Positions 1 to 5,451 of a DNA stretch of 7,325 nt are shown piece by piece (position 1 is the stretch's first letter; each line of letters begins with the position of its first letter). Source of the DNA: JBBRHH01 sp038222915 (GTDB lineage: Bacteria; Planctomycetota; Phycisphaerae; Tepidisphaerales; Tepidisphaeraceae); NCBI GenBank assembly GCA_038222915.1, contig JBBRHH010000304.1:1-7325 (forward strand). Reading direction: 5' to 3'. A program made the position numbers and the translations under genes. The notes below the pieces were generated by a model. It was not told the origin of the DNA and ran no database searches. It saw nothing but the letters and a program-made list of their open reading frames with translations.

Positions 1-74
1 GATGCCTCTGCTCCCGCCAAGGCTCCCTGGTCTCATTCAACGGGTCGCGATGCAATTGGCTCGGTGAGATCAGA

Positions 75-101
75 ATGTTATCGACATCAGCATCGTAACA
101 T
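75..101 (-). promoter_or_regulatory. dyad / stem-loop at the predicted transcript start
   Basis: ATGTTA (75-80) and TAACAT (96-101) are perfect inverted arms. With one unpaired T (81), the inner CGA (82-84) also pairs with TCG (93-95), which gives a nine-pair stem and an 8-base loop. The element sits roughly at +3 to +30 of a transcript from the 111-140 promoter. It could be an operator for a dimeric repressor or a 5' mRNA stem-loop; the sequence does not decide between them. Confidence 0.4.
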
Positions 102-110
102 GAAAGCGCG

Positions 111-140
111 ATTGTAAGTAAATCCAATGCGCACTGTCAA
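111..140 (-). promoter_or_regulatory. sigma70-type promoter reading leftward off the window
   Basis: On the minus strand a perfect -35 box TTGACA (135-140) is followed after 18 bp by TACAAT (111-116), five of six matches to the -10 consensus. The predicted start of transcription is near position 104. It points away from rpsI toward a gene that is not in the window. Purine-rich GGGAG and AGAGG stretches read on the minus strand at about 11-15 and 5-9, so the first codon may lie only a few bases past the left edge. No convincing ATG-started minus-strand frame is visible inside the window. The match to consensus is direct; activity is inferred. Confidence 0.6.
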
Positions 141-204
141 CAAGCGAAGAGACGCACGTGACTTATAATGAGCAAATATCGACCCAGATTAAGAGGGGCA
201 GCGA

Positions 205-234
205 ATGAAAAACCCGGGCCAAGCGGCCCGGGTT
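205..234 (-). terminator. rho-independent terminator of rplM-rpsI
   Basis: A perfect 10-bp GC-rich inverted repeat (211-220 against 225-234) closes on a 4-base loop (221-224). Read on the minus strand, it is followed at once by T residues (the stem ends in TT and runs on into TTT, then CATTC). It lies about 30 bp past the rpsI stop codon, on the strand of that gene. This is a textbook intrinsic terminator and the clearest transcription end in the window. Confidence 0.9.
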
Positions 235-266
235 GATTGAAAGTAGGTTTAAAACGACGGAACCAA

Positions 267-722
267 TTATCGTTTGGAAAACTGGAATTTCCGACGGGCA
301 CCACGCTGGCCGTATTTTTTGCGTTCCTTCATGCGGCTATCACGGGTGAGGAAGCCGGCGCCTCGAAGGGGGGCTTCCAGCGTTTGGTCATACTTCAGGA
401 GGGCACGGCCCAGCCCCATAATGATGGAATCGGCCTGGCCAGTCGGGCCACCGCCATCGGTGTTGACCCAGATGTCCATTTTTCCGCCGGTGTTGGTGAC
501 TTCCAACGGGCCAAAAATGGCTTTGCGATCGCGCTCGCCAGTGAAATACTCGTTGAGCGTGCGGCCATTGATTTCGATCTTACCGCTACCCGGGGCAACC
601 CGAACGCGGGCGACGGAACTCTTGCGGCGGCCAGTACCCCAGACGTAGGTGCGGTGGGACTGCGGGGCTGCCGGCGCCTCTGCGACGGTCTTGGTTTCTT
701 CAGCGGTCTCTGTTTCGGCCAT
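267..722 (-). CDS. rpsI: 30S ribosomal protein S9 (uS9)
   Basis: This is a small-subunit ribosomal protein of the 30S head whose C-terminal tail reaches the P-site tRNA. The 151-residue product carries the family core from about residue 24: YVWGTGRRKSSVARVR, then the GGGPTGQADSI stretch in the middle, and the basic end KKYGQRGARRKFQFSKR with the invariant SKR terminus. The first 20 or so residues form an acidic Ala/Glu/Thr-rich extension that E. coli S9 (about 130 residues) lacks. The ATG start has a plausible AGGA about 9-10 bases upstream. It lies 74 bp downstream of rplM on the same strand, the usual bacterial pairing, and is followed by a strong terminator. Identity is essentially certain. 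Confidence 0.97.
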   Translation of the reverse strand: MAETETAEETKTVAEAPAAPQSHRTYVWGTGRRKSSVARVRVAPGSGKIEINGRTLNEYFTGERDRKAIFGPLEVTNTGGKMDIWVNTDGGGPTGQADSIIMGLGRALLKYDQTLEAPLRGAGFLTRDSRMKERKKYGQRGARRKFQFSKR

Positions 723-796
723 GGGAAATTGTCCTGACTCTATTCGGCAACCCTCTTCACTTTGGGATTGTCGGCGATTGACTCGTGCCTGTTCGA

Positions 797-1231
797 CTAC
801 TTGAAAAGTTTGAGTTCCTTGGGTTGCTGAGCGCTGTGCGGATGCTCGGTGCCGCGATAAATCTTGAGCTTGCCGAGGATGTTGCGGCCCATCTTGCTCT
901 TGGGAAGCATTCGCTTCACCGCGAGTTCGAGGAGCTTTTCGGGCTTGTTGGCGTGCATGTGCTTGAAGGAATAAAGATGACGGCCACCCGGATAGCGGGA
1001 GTAGGTGTCGTATTCCAGCACATCGGCTTTCTTGCCAGTGACTTTGACCTTGTCGGCGTTCAAAACGATGACGAAATCACCGGTATCAACGTGCGGGGTG
1101 TAGGTGGCTTTGTTCTTTCCCTGGAGGAGCAAGGCGACTTTGGAGGCAAGACGGCCGAGCACCAGGTCGGTGGCATCGACGAGGTGCCAGTCGCATTTGA
1201 TTTCGCCCGGCTTGGGCATATACGTACTCAT
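797..1231 (-). CDS. rplM: 50S ribosomal protein L13 (uL13)
   Basis: This is an early-assembly 23S-rRNA-binding protein of the large subunit. From the start chosen here it has 144 residues, close to the usual 142. Recognisable family blocks are WHLVDATDLVLGRLASKVA near the N-terminus, DTGDFVIVLNADKVKVTGKK, the YSRYPGG element, VKRMLPKSKMGRN and the C-terminal YRGTEHPHSAQQP. An upstream in-frame ATG at 1339 would add 36 residues with no family similarity and would extend into the methyltransferase gene. The ATG at 1231 has an AAGGA seven bases upstream and gives the family-typical N-terminus, so it is preferred. It is co-transcribed with rpsI, apparently from the promoter at 1312-1339. Confidence 0.96.
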   Translation of the reverse strand: MSTYMPKPGEIKCDWHLVDATDLVLGRLASKVALLLQGKNKATYTPHVDTGDFVIVLNADKVKVTGKKADVLEYDTYSRYPGGRHLYSFKHMHANKPEKLLELAVKRMLPKSKMGRNILGKLKIYRGTEHPHSAQQPKELKLFK

Positions 1232-1238
1232 TTTTCGT

Positions 1239-1243
1239 TCCTT
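1239..1243 (-). promoter_or_regulatory. Shine-Dalgarno site fixing the rplM start
   Basis: AAGGA on the minus strand lies 7 bases before the ATG at 1231. This supports that codon over the upstream in-frame ATG at 1339. Confidence 0.7.
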
Positions 1244-1311
1244 CAGCGTGTCCGCGACAGAGTGAAACCCCAGTAACGCATCGCCGGAGCGGGCTCTTAA
1301 AGGGAGCGAAA

Positions 1312-1339
1312 AGTCTAGCGACAGTGTGGGAGATGTCAA
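1312..1339 (-). promoter_or_regulatory. sigma70-type promoter of rplM-rpsI
   Basis: On the minus strand a perfect TTGACA (1334-1339) is followed after 16 bp by TAGACT (1312-1317), four of six matches to the -10 consensus. The start of transcription would be near 1305, leaving an mRNA leader of about 75 bases before rplM. The -35 box contains the TGA stop codon (1336-1338) of the methyltransferase gene, so the promoter sits exactly at the gene junction. Consensus match and position are seen directly; activity is inferred. Confidence 0.55.
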
Positions 1340-2019
1340 GCGGCGAGAACTACGCCATCGGGGATGCTGACGTCGGCCGACGGGCGATTATCGAACAACG
1401 CCGACTTGTTATTATTAATGACGACGGTTTCCCAGAGGTCGATGCTTTCCAGCTTGTAACGGAAGTCGATCTGCAGGCCGGTGCGGCGAATCAGATCCTG
1501 CAGGGCGAGGTCGGTACGCCAGCCGAGCTTGGTGCAAAGCGGGCAGAGCCACTTCTCGACCAGCGCGATGAAGCGGTTGCTCGACTGGAAGTGATTGAGA
1601 ATAACGATTCGAGCACCAGCTTTTGCCACCCGCTGAGCTTCGCGAACCAGGCGATATGGATCGCTCACCACGCTGATGACGTGGCTGATGAAAATATGGT
1701 CGAAGCTATTGTCCGCGAAGGGCAGATGGAGTGCGTCGGCCTGGAAGAGCGAGGTGGAATCGAGGCGTTTTTGGGTCAGTTTCTTGCGGGCTTCGCGCAA
1801 CATGCCGCCGGACAGGTCGATTCCGACGATTCGGGAGCGATCGGGGTAGAAGCCGAGTGAAGCGCCCGTCCCGATGCCGAGATCCAAGACGAATTCGTCT
1901 GGACGGATGTTCATATGGGAAATGGCTCGGCCAATGCGACGGCGAACCAGACGGCCGAAGGTCACGTCGTAAAACGCGGAATGAAAGTCATAGATTGACT
2001 TGGTCGTCGCTTCCTGCAT
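1336..2019 (-). CDS. class I SAM-dependent methyltransferase, PmtA-like
   Basis: This is a cytosolic or membrane-associated Rossmann-fold methyltransferase. The product of 227 residues has motif I VLDLGIGTGAS (about 45-55) for S-adenosylmethionine binding, an acidic motif II GIDLS (about 66-70), and ADALHLPFADNSFD (about 94-107) typical of UbiE/PmtA-type enzymes. The pattern ISVVSDPYRLVREAQRVAK, then VILNHF and later LGWRTDLAL, resembles bacterial phosphatidylethanolamine N-methyltransferase (PmtA), which converts PE toward phosphatidylcholine. The substrate is inferred and a UbiE-like or other small-molecule role is possible. The ATG at 2019 is chosen because GGGAAGG lies 7 bases upstream; another ATG at 2025 is only 1 base from it. 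It lies upstream of rplM without an obvious functional link. Confidence 0.85.
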   Translation of the reverse strand: MQEATTKSIYDFHSAFYDVTFGRLVRRRIGRAISHMNIRPDEFVLDLGIGTGASLGFYPDRSRIVGIDLSGGMLREARKKLTQKRLDSTSLFQADALHLPFADNSFDHIFISHVISVVSDPYRLVREAQRVAKAGARIVILNHFQSSNRFIALVEKWLCPLCTKLGWRTDLALQDLIRRTGLQIDFRYKLESIDLWETVVINNNKSALFDNRPSADVSIPDGVVLAA

Positions 2020-2026
2020 GAACATG

Positions 2027-2033
2027 CCTTCCC
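2027..2033 (-). promoter_or_regulatory. Shine-Dalgarno site deciding the methyltransferase start
   Basis: GGGAAGG on the minus strand is 7 bases before the ATG at 2019 and only 1 base before the ATG at 2025. The spacing favours the second, inner ATG. Confidence 0.55.
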
Positions 2034-2069
2034 GTACATCTGCTGCGGAGTCGTTCCGTAAGTTGAAGC

Positions 2070-2099
2070 AATGTAGTCTAGATGGCGGGGCGTTGCCAA
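2070..2099 (-). promoter_or_regulatory. possible promoter of the methyltransferase gene
   Basis: On the minus strand TTGGCA (2094-2099, five of six) and TACATT (2070-2075, four of six) are separated by 18 bp in the gap between the Uma2 gene and the methyltransferase gene. Its placement is right for a promoter, but the -10 match is modest and such matches arise by chance. Confidence 0.35.
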
Positions 2100-2122
2100 G
2101 TGGGGAAGTTGAAGGTTTACGC

Positions 2123-2782
2123 TTATGTGCGGGTGGGGAGGTTTTTTGCGACCCAATCCCGCCACGAACGTAGCCGAGTTGTTTCGCCTATATCCGTTGA
2201 CATCTGGATAAAAGGAAGCAACGACACCGGATGGAGAAACGGAAATGCGAGACTCTTGTCGGACGCTCGATATTTTCCGTCCTGATCAAGATGAAATGTC
2301 TCAAGGACCTCGCCATCAAATCGCCAGACCTCGGGCACTCCCATCGCGGCATATATGCTTCGCTTGCTGATGGTAAGATGACTGACATCCACCTCCACAA
2401 CAAGATCCGGCGGTGGATTGTGTTTCAAGTCGATGTCGTTGACGCCACGGACCATGCGTTCCCTCTGGACGTAATAACATTCGTCCGGCTCCACGCCTTT
2501 CGCCAAGTCCTGTCTCTTAAAGGTTGTGGATCCAAGGCGGCACATTGGAATGTTCAATTCAACCGCCATCACCTCGATCAACCCGCCAATGATCTTCTTC
2601 CAGCCTTCGTGTGCTGAACGTGGCGGCATGAGTTCCAGCGCGCCTTCGTCATAGGTGATGCGAATGTTCTGGTCGCCGATTTCGTCCAGGAGAGCCTCGT
2701 AAATCTTCCAGCTCATGTCGTACATGACGACGGAATAAGACGTCTCATCGCGAATAATCGGAGGGGTGAGGGTAGCTGTCAT
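2123..2782 (-). CDS. Uma2 family (DUF820) putative endonuclease
   Basis: The 219-residue protein has the hallmarks of the Uma2/DUF820 family, a restriction-endonuclease-like (PD-(D/E)xK) fold whose members are often annotated as endonucleases but are poorly characterised. Visible landmarks are YDEGALELMPP (about 44-54), the family SAHE stretch (56-59), GVEPDECYYV (97-106), the core strand PPDLVVEVDVS (124-134) with the putative metal ligands D126 and E130, a nearby lysine (K140), and IYAAMGVPEVWRFDG (143-157). The putative active-site residues appear intact. The ATG start has only a weak upstream GAG. It lies 62 bp downstream of trmL on the same strand, and a TATACT (2814-2819) in that gap could be a -10 box. 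Biological role and DNA target are unknown; nothing nearby looks like a toxin-antitoxin or restriction partner. Confidence 0.85.
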   Translation of the reverse strand: MTATLTPPIIRDETSYSVVMYDMSWKIYEALLDEIGDQNIRITYDEGALELMPPRSAHEGWKKIIGGLIEVMAVELNIPMCRLGSTTFKRQDLAKGVEPDECYYVQRERMVRGVNDIDLKHNPPPDLVVEVDVSHLTISKRSIYAAMGVPEVWRFDGEVLETFHLDQDGKYRASDKSLAFPFLHPVSLLPFIQMSTDIGETTRLRSWRDWVAKNLPTRT

Positions 2783-2844
2783 AAGTCAACTCACGCTATT
2801 TTGGCTCTAGTTCAGTATACACCAGCGTTCTGAAGTCTCTAGCG

Positions 2845-3315
2845 CTAAACACCATGTCGTAGCGCCTCATAAAGTCCAATTCCAACAGCTGTTGAGAGGT
2901 TGAGGCATCTTTCACCTGGCGATTGCCGAATTCGGACGGTTCGGCTCACGTTTGCATCGACGAACGATTCTGGAAGTCCGTGCGACTCGTTTCCGAAGAT
3001 CAGCCAGTCTCCATCATTGAAGTGCACATCCCAGAGCGTTGTGCTGGCCTTCGACGTAAACAACCACCGACGCGACTCCCCTACCACAGCGAGAAATGCG
3101 CTCAGATCGTCATGAACATGCAGTTGGAGCCGTGGCCAGTAGTCCATGGCGCTTCGGCGGAGGGCCTTATCATTTAGCACAAAACCGAGGGGTCGAACCA
3201 GATGAAGCTCAGTCGCTGTTGCGACACAGAGCCGGGCGATGTTGCCGGTGTTTGGAGCGATCTGCGGAGCGATGAGCGCAATCTTCAGTCGATGGGGAGC
3301 GAGGTCGCGTGTCAT
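2845..3315 (-). CDS. trmL: tRNA (cytidine/uridine-2'-O-)-methyltransferase TrmL
   Basis: This SPOUT-class enzyme 2'-O-methylates the wobble base 34 of certain leucine tRNAs in E. coli, using S-adenosylmethionine. The 156-residue product matches the family length. It shows IAPQIAPNTGNIARLC (about 15-30), the LRRSAMDYW element (52-60), the knot motif FGNESHGLP (107-115, normally FGxExxGLP) and the C-terminal CLNLSTAVGIGLYEAL block (137-152). The ATG at 3315 is used because upstream in-frame sequence has no family similarity and an earlier start (3405) would overlap the phosphatase by 79 bp. No Shine-Dalgarno is visible before 3315. The upstream stop lies only 11 bases away, so coupled translation from the phosphatase gene is likely. 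Confidence 0.92.
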   Translation of the reverse strand: MTRDLAPHRLKIALIAPQIAPNTGNIARLCVATATELHLVRPLGFVLNDKALRRSAMDYWPRLQLHVHDDLSAFLAVVGESRRWLFTSKASTTLWDVHFNDGDWLIFGNESHGLPESFVDANVSRTVRIRQSPGERCLNLSTAVGIGLYEALRHGV

Positions 3316-3326
3316 AGTGACGGTGG

Positions 3327-4163
3327 TTACGGTTTTCGCTTCGCCATGGGTTCGACGAAGTTGCCGAAGTGATCCGACTGAAGATATTGATCTGTCTCGG
3401 CGCAATAGGCAGTCAGGCGACCGCCAACGGAGAGGGCGGCCGCGGTGTCGACCAGCACGATCCGCGGGCCGATGAGGGGAACCAAGTCATCGGAGTGTCT
3501 GGCATCAATGTAGTGGGTTACTGGCGTGTGACCAAAGAACCCGGTTCGCTCCCACGGTTTGTCGATGCGAAGTTCGGCGGTGGTGTAGCGGCCCCAGATG
3601 ATGTTGTGCCGCAGAACGGCTTTCGCGGAAAGTTCGACGGCGAGGCTCGGGAGTTCGGTGGGCGCCAGAACGCTCCATTTGGCATGGGCCACGAATATGT
3701 CGGGGAACTCGAGCAGGCCTGGGAGCGAGCGCACGAATTGACGGTGTGTCTCGGGCACAAGTGAAACCAGCGTTTCGACGCGCTGGGTGGAGGGACTACC
3801 GATGAGATATTCCAGGTCGGCAGGTTCGGCGCCGTAACTAATAAAAGTTCGGTCAAGGCCGTGCTGGAGAAACCACCGCAACGCCGACATGCGGTTGCCT
3901 TCGGTGGCGTTGTCCGCGTAACAGCGGCCATTGACGACGAGATCGAAAATGTCGTCGTGATTTCCCCTGCAGAATCGTGCGCTGGGCAGGGACAGCAGCA
4001 GCTCAATGACCCCTTTGGAATCCGGGCCCCGATTCACGTAATCGCCCACGAACAGGAACAATGGATCCCGATCGACGCGCATGACCGCCTCGAGCAGCGT
4101 TTCGAGCGGTTTGAGCATTCCGTGAATGTCGCCAAAGATCCAGCGCATGGTTTCGAATGTCAT
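3327..4163 (-). CDS. PPP-family metallophosphatase (serine/threonine phosphatase-like)
   Basis: This is a calcineurin-like metallophosphoesterase of the PPP/ApaH/PrpA type, expected to use a two-metal centre to hydrolyse phosphoesters such as phosphoserine/threonine or dinucleoside polyphosphates. Numbered from the ATG at 4163, it has 278 residues. The motifs are GDIHG (11-15), GDYVNRGP (40-47), GNHD (67-70), VAHA (158-161) and GHTP (211-214), in the correct order with all metal-binding Asp, Asn and His positions present. Motif II reads VNRG rather than the usual VDRG. Other possible starts are TTG 4178 and ATG 4148; none has a good ribosome-binding site, so the N-terminus is uncertain. It is the first gene of the leftward block and probably shares a transcript with trmL. 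The substrate cannot be read from sequence. Confidence 0.88.
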   Translation of the reverse strand: MTFETMRWIFGDIHGMLKPLETLLEAVMRVDRDPLFLFVGDYVNRGPDSKGVIELLLSLPSARFCRGNHDDIFDLVVNGRCYADNATEGNRMSALRWFLQHGLDRTFISYGAEPADLEYLIGSPSTQRVETLVSLVPETHRQFVRSLPGLLEFPDIFVAHAKWSVLAPTELPSLAVELSAKAVLRHNIIWGRYTTAELRIDKPWERTGFFGHTPVTHYIDARHSDDLVPLIGPRIVLVDTAAALSVGGRLTAYCAETDQYLQSDHFGNFVEPMAKRKP

Positions 4164-4167
4164 TTGA

Positions 4168-4188
4168 TCGTAGGACAATTCCCTACGA
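4168..4188. repeat. 7-bp inverted repeat at the phosphatase start
   Basis: TCGTAGG (4168-4174) and CCTACGA (4182-4188) are perfect inverted arms around a 7-base spacer. The repeat begins 4 bases upstream of the phosphatase ATG at 4163, inside the divergent gap to phhB. It could be a protein-binding dyad or an mRNA hairpin over the initiation region. Function is unproven. Confidence 0.35.
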
Positions 4189-4268
4189 GGGCAAGCAGTG
4201 AAAACGTGCAGACTTTTTCCAATTCTCCCATCGACACTCTGCGGGAGGTGCGGGAAGATAATCTGATT

Positions 4269-4274
4269 AAGGAG
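4269..4274 (+). promoter_or_regulatory. Shine-Dalgarno site of phhB
   Basis: AAGGAG lies 8 bases before the ATG at 4283. It is the strongest ribosome-binding site in the window and fixes the phhB start. I see no equally clear promoter upstream: GATAAT (4257-4262) is a possible -10 box, but the nearest TCGACA lies 20 bp away. Confidence 0.8.
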
Positions 4275-4282
4275 ACGGATTC

Positions 4283-4615
4283 ATGAGCGATTTGCTAAAA
4301 AAACACTGTACTCCACCGGCGAAGAATACGCCGGCGCTGGATGCGTCGCAGGCGGCGGATCTATTGAAGGCGATACCCGGATGGGCCTACGCCGGCGGCC
4401 ATATCGAAAAGACATTTGAGTTCAAGAACTACTATGAGACGATGGCGTTTGTGAATGCGACGGCATTCGTTTCACATCGGGAGGATCATCACCCCGATCT
4501 CGAAGTTGGATATAACAGGTGCAAAGTGAAGTACAGCACCCATGCCGTTAACGGGTTGAGCGAGAACGATTTTATTTGTGCGGCGAAGGTCGATGCGCTG
4601 ATCTCGGGAAAGTGA
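4283..4615 (+). CDS. phhB: pterin-4a-carbinolamine dehydratase
   Basis: The enzyme dehydrates 4a-hydroxytetrahydrobiopterin to quinonoid dihydropterin, recycling the pterin cofactor of aromatic amino acid hydroxylases. The 110-residue product is of family length. It contains EDHHPDLEVGYNRCKVKYST (67-86), with the catalytic histidine pair H69-H70 and a third histidine at H87, followed by GLSENDFICAAKVD (91-104). This satisfies the family signature. No aromatic amino acid hydroxylase is in the window, so its partner is unknown; many bacteria keep such a protein without an obvious hydroxylase, and a molybdopterin-related role has been proposed for some relatives. It is the first gene of a three-gene unit, 4 bp before the next start. 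Confidence 0.93.
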   Translation: MSDLLKKHCTPPAKNTPALDASQAADLLKAIPGWAYAGGHIEKTFEFKNYYETMAFVNATAFVSHREDHHPDLEVGYNRCKVKYSTHAVNGLSENDFICAAKVDALISGK

Positions 4616-4619
4616 GGCA

Positions 4620-4961
4620 ATGTTTTACGTTCCGGGAATCTTCGCGGCGCTGGTGACCTCGGCCGGCGCGTACTATCTTTTGGGATCGCGGGCGGCACAG
4701 AACTTGTCGGTGCTGGAGTCCCAAAGCGATAATCGACGGCGCGTGTTTTTCCGACGCAGCAATGGCCTCATGATGCTCCTGCTTGGCATCGGACTATTCG
4801 CTGGAGTCTATGCGGTGGACTCGAATCATCCGACAAAGGCGTTCTTCCTGATTTGGATGTGCGATTGCGTATTGCTACTGGTCATTGTGTCGCTGGTGTT
4901 GATTGATCTGCGCCTGACGATGAAGATGCGGGAGAGTCGTCGGGAACAGAGAGCCTCATGA
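4620..4961 (+). CDS. small three-segment membrane protein, function unknown
   Basis: I do not recognise the family. The 113-residue product has three hydrophobic stretches, at about 3-22, 48-66 and 73-95, separated by a basic loop (DNRRRVFFRR, 37-46) and ending in a charged tail rich in Arg and Glu. By the positive-inside rule the basic loop and tail would be cytoplasmic, although they flank an even number of segments (2 and 3), which is consistent. It starts 4 bp after phhB and its stop overlaps the next gene's start as ATGA (4958-4961), so it is clearly part of the operon. The tight packing supports it as a real gene. No catalytic motif is visible. Confidence 0.75.
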   Translation: MFYVPGIFAALVTSAGAYYLLGSRAAQNLSVLESQSDNRRRVFFRRSNGLMMLLLGIGLFAGVYAVDSNHPTKAFFLIWMCDCVLLLVIVSLVLIDLRLTMKMRESRREQRAS

Positions 4962-5449
4962 TCGAGATGCAAATGACTATAACCCGCGCGAAGACCGCGC
5001 TTGTGCGCCGACTGGCGTTTTCGACACTGCTGTTTCTCATCGCGATCGCCGGTTGCCGCACCAAACCACAGAGCGCGGTGTCGATGAAAATCGGGAACGC
5101 CACCTTTCAACTGGAGGTGGCGGACAGCGAGTCGGTGCGGATGACCGGGCTGATGAACCGCCAATCGATGCCGCAGGACCGTGGCATGATCTTCGTTTTC
5201 AAAGACTCGATCGAACGCAACTTCTGGATGAAGGACACGTACATCCCTCTGGACATCATTTTCGTCAGCGAAGATGAACGGGTGGTGTCGATCCGGCAAA
5301 TGAAACCCCTGGATGTAACGACCCAAACCAAGAGCGTGCTGCCGGCGAAGTGGGCGGTTGAATTGAATCTGGGCGAGGCTGCCAAGTCCGGAGTGTCGGT
5401 GGGAGATCAACTGGTGGTGCCCGCCGGCGCGCGCAATACGTCAAACTGA
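4958..5449 (+). CDS. DUF192 family lipoprotein
   Basis: The 163-residue product begins with a basic segment and a hydrophobic stretch (about 19-32) ending in the lipobox IAGC, with the acylated cysteine at C33. It is therefore predicted to be exported and membrane-anchored. The mature part is a DUF192 domain: FQLEVADSESVRMTGLMNR (50-68), the signature MPQDRGMIFVF (71-81), NFWMKDTYIPLDIIFV (88-103), and AVELNLGEA (133-141) with the closing GVSVGDQL. This compact beta domain occurs widely in bacteria and archaea without a firm function. The start shares ATGA with the upstream stop; in-frame ATGs at 4967 and 4973 would only shorten the leader. The gene ends 2 bp from the convergent neighbour. 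Confidence 0.9.
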   Translation: MIEMQMTITRAKTALVRRLAFSTLLFLIAIAGCRTKPQSAVSMKIGNATFQLEVADSESVRMTGLMNRQSMPQDRGMIFVFKDSIERNFWMKDTYIPLDIIFVSEDERVVSIRQMKPLDVTTQTKSVLPAKWAVELNLGEAAKSGVSVGDQLVVPAGARNTSN

Positions 5450-5451
5450 TC

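Noticed and set aside
1..117. Plus-strand open frame running in from the left edge
   Set aside because: The roughly 38-residue translation resembles nothing, and the stretch is better explained as the leader region of the leftward promoter at 111-140.
164..169. Perfect TATAAT on the plus strand
   Set aside because: No -35 box or extended -10 TGn accompanies it, and there is no plus-strand gene downstream.
237..737. 166-residue plus-strand open frame
   Set aside because: It lies antisense to rpsI, whose identity is certain; the translation has no family resemblance and no ribosome-binding site.
785..1276. 163-residue plus-strand open frame
   Set aside because: It is the antisense shadow of rplM, arising from GC-rich codon use.
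1232..1339. N-terminally extended L13 beginning at the ATG at 1339
   Set aside because: The extra 36 residues are unlike L13, lack a ribosome-binding site and would cover the putative promoter; the ATG at 1231 has AAGGA at good spacing.
1324..1860. 178-residue plus-strand open frame
   Set aside because: It is antisense to the methyltransferase gene, whose SAM-binding motifs are clear.
4826..5410. 194-residue minus-strand open frame
   Set aside because: It is antisense to the membrane-protein and DUF192 genes; His/Arg-rich low-quality translation with no motif.
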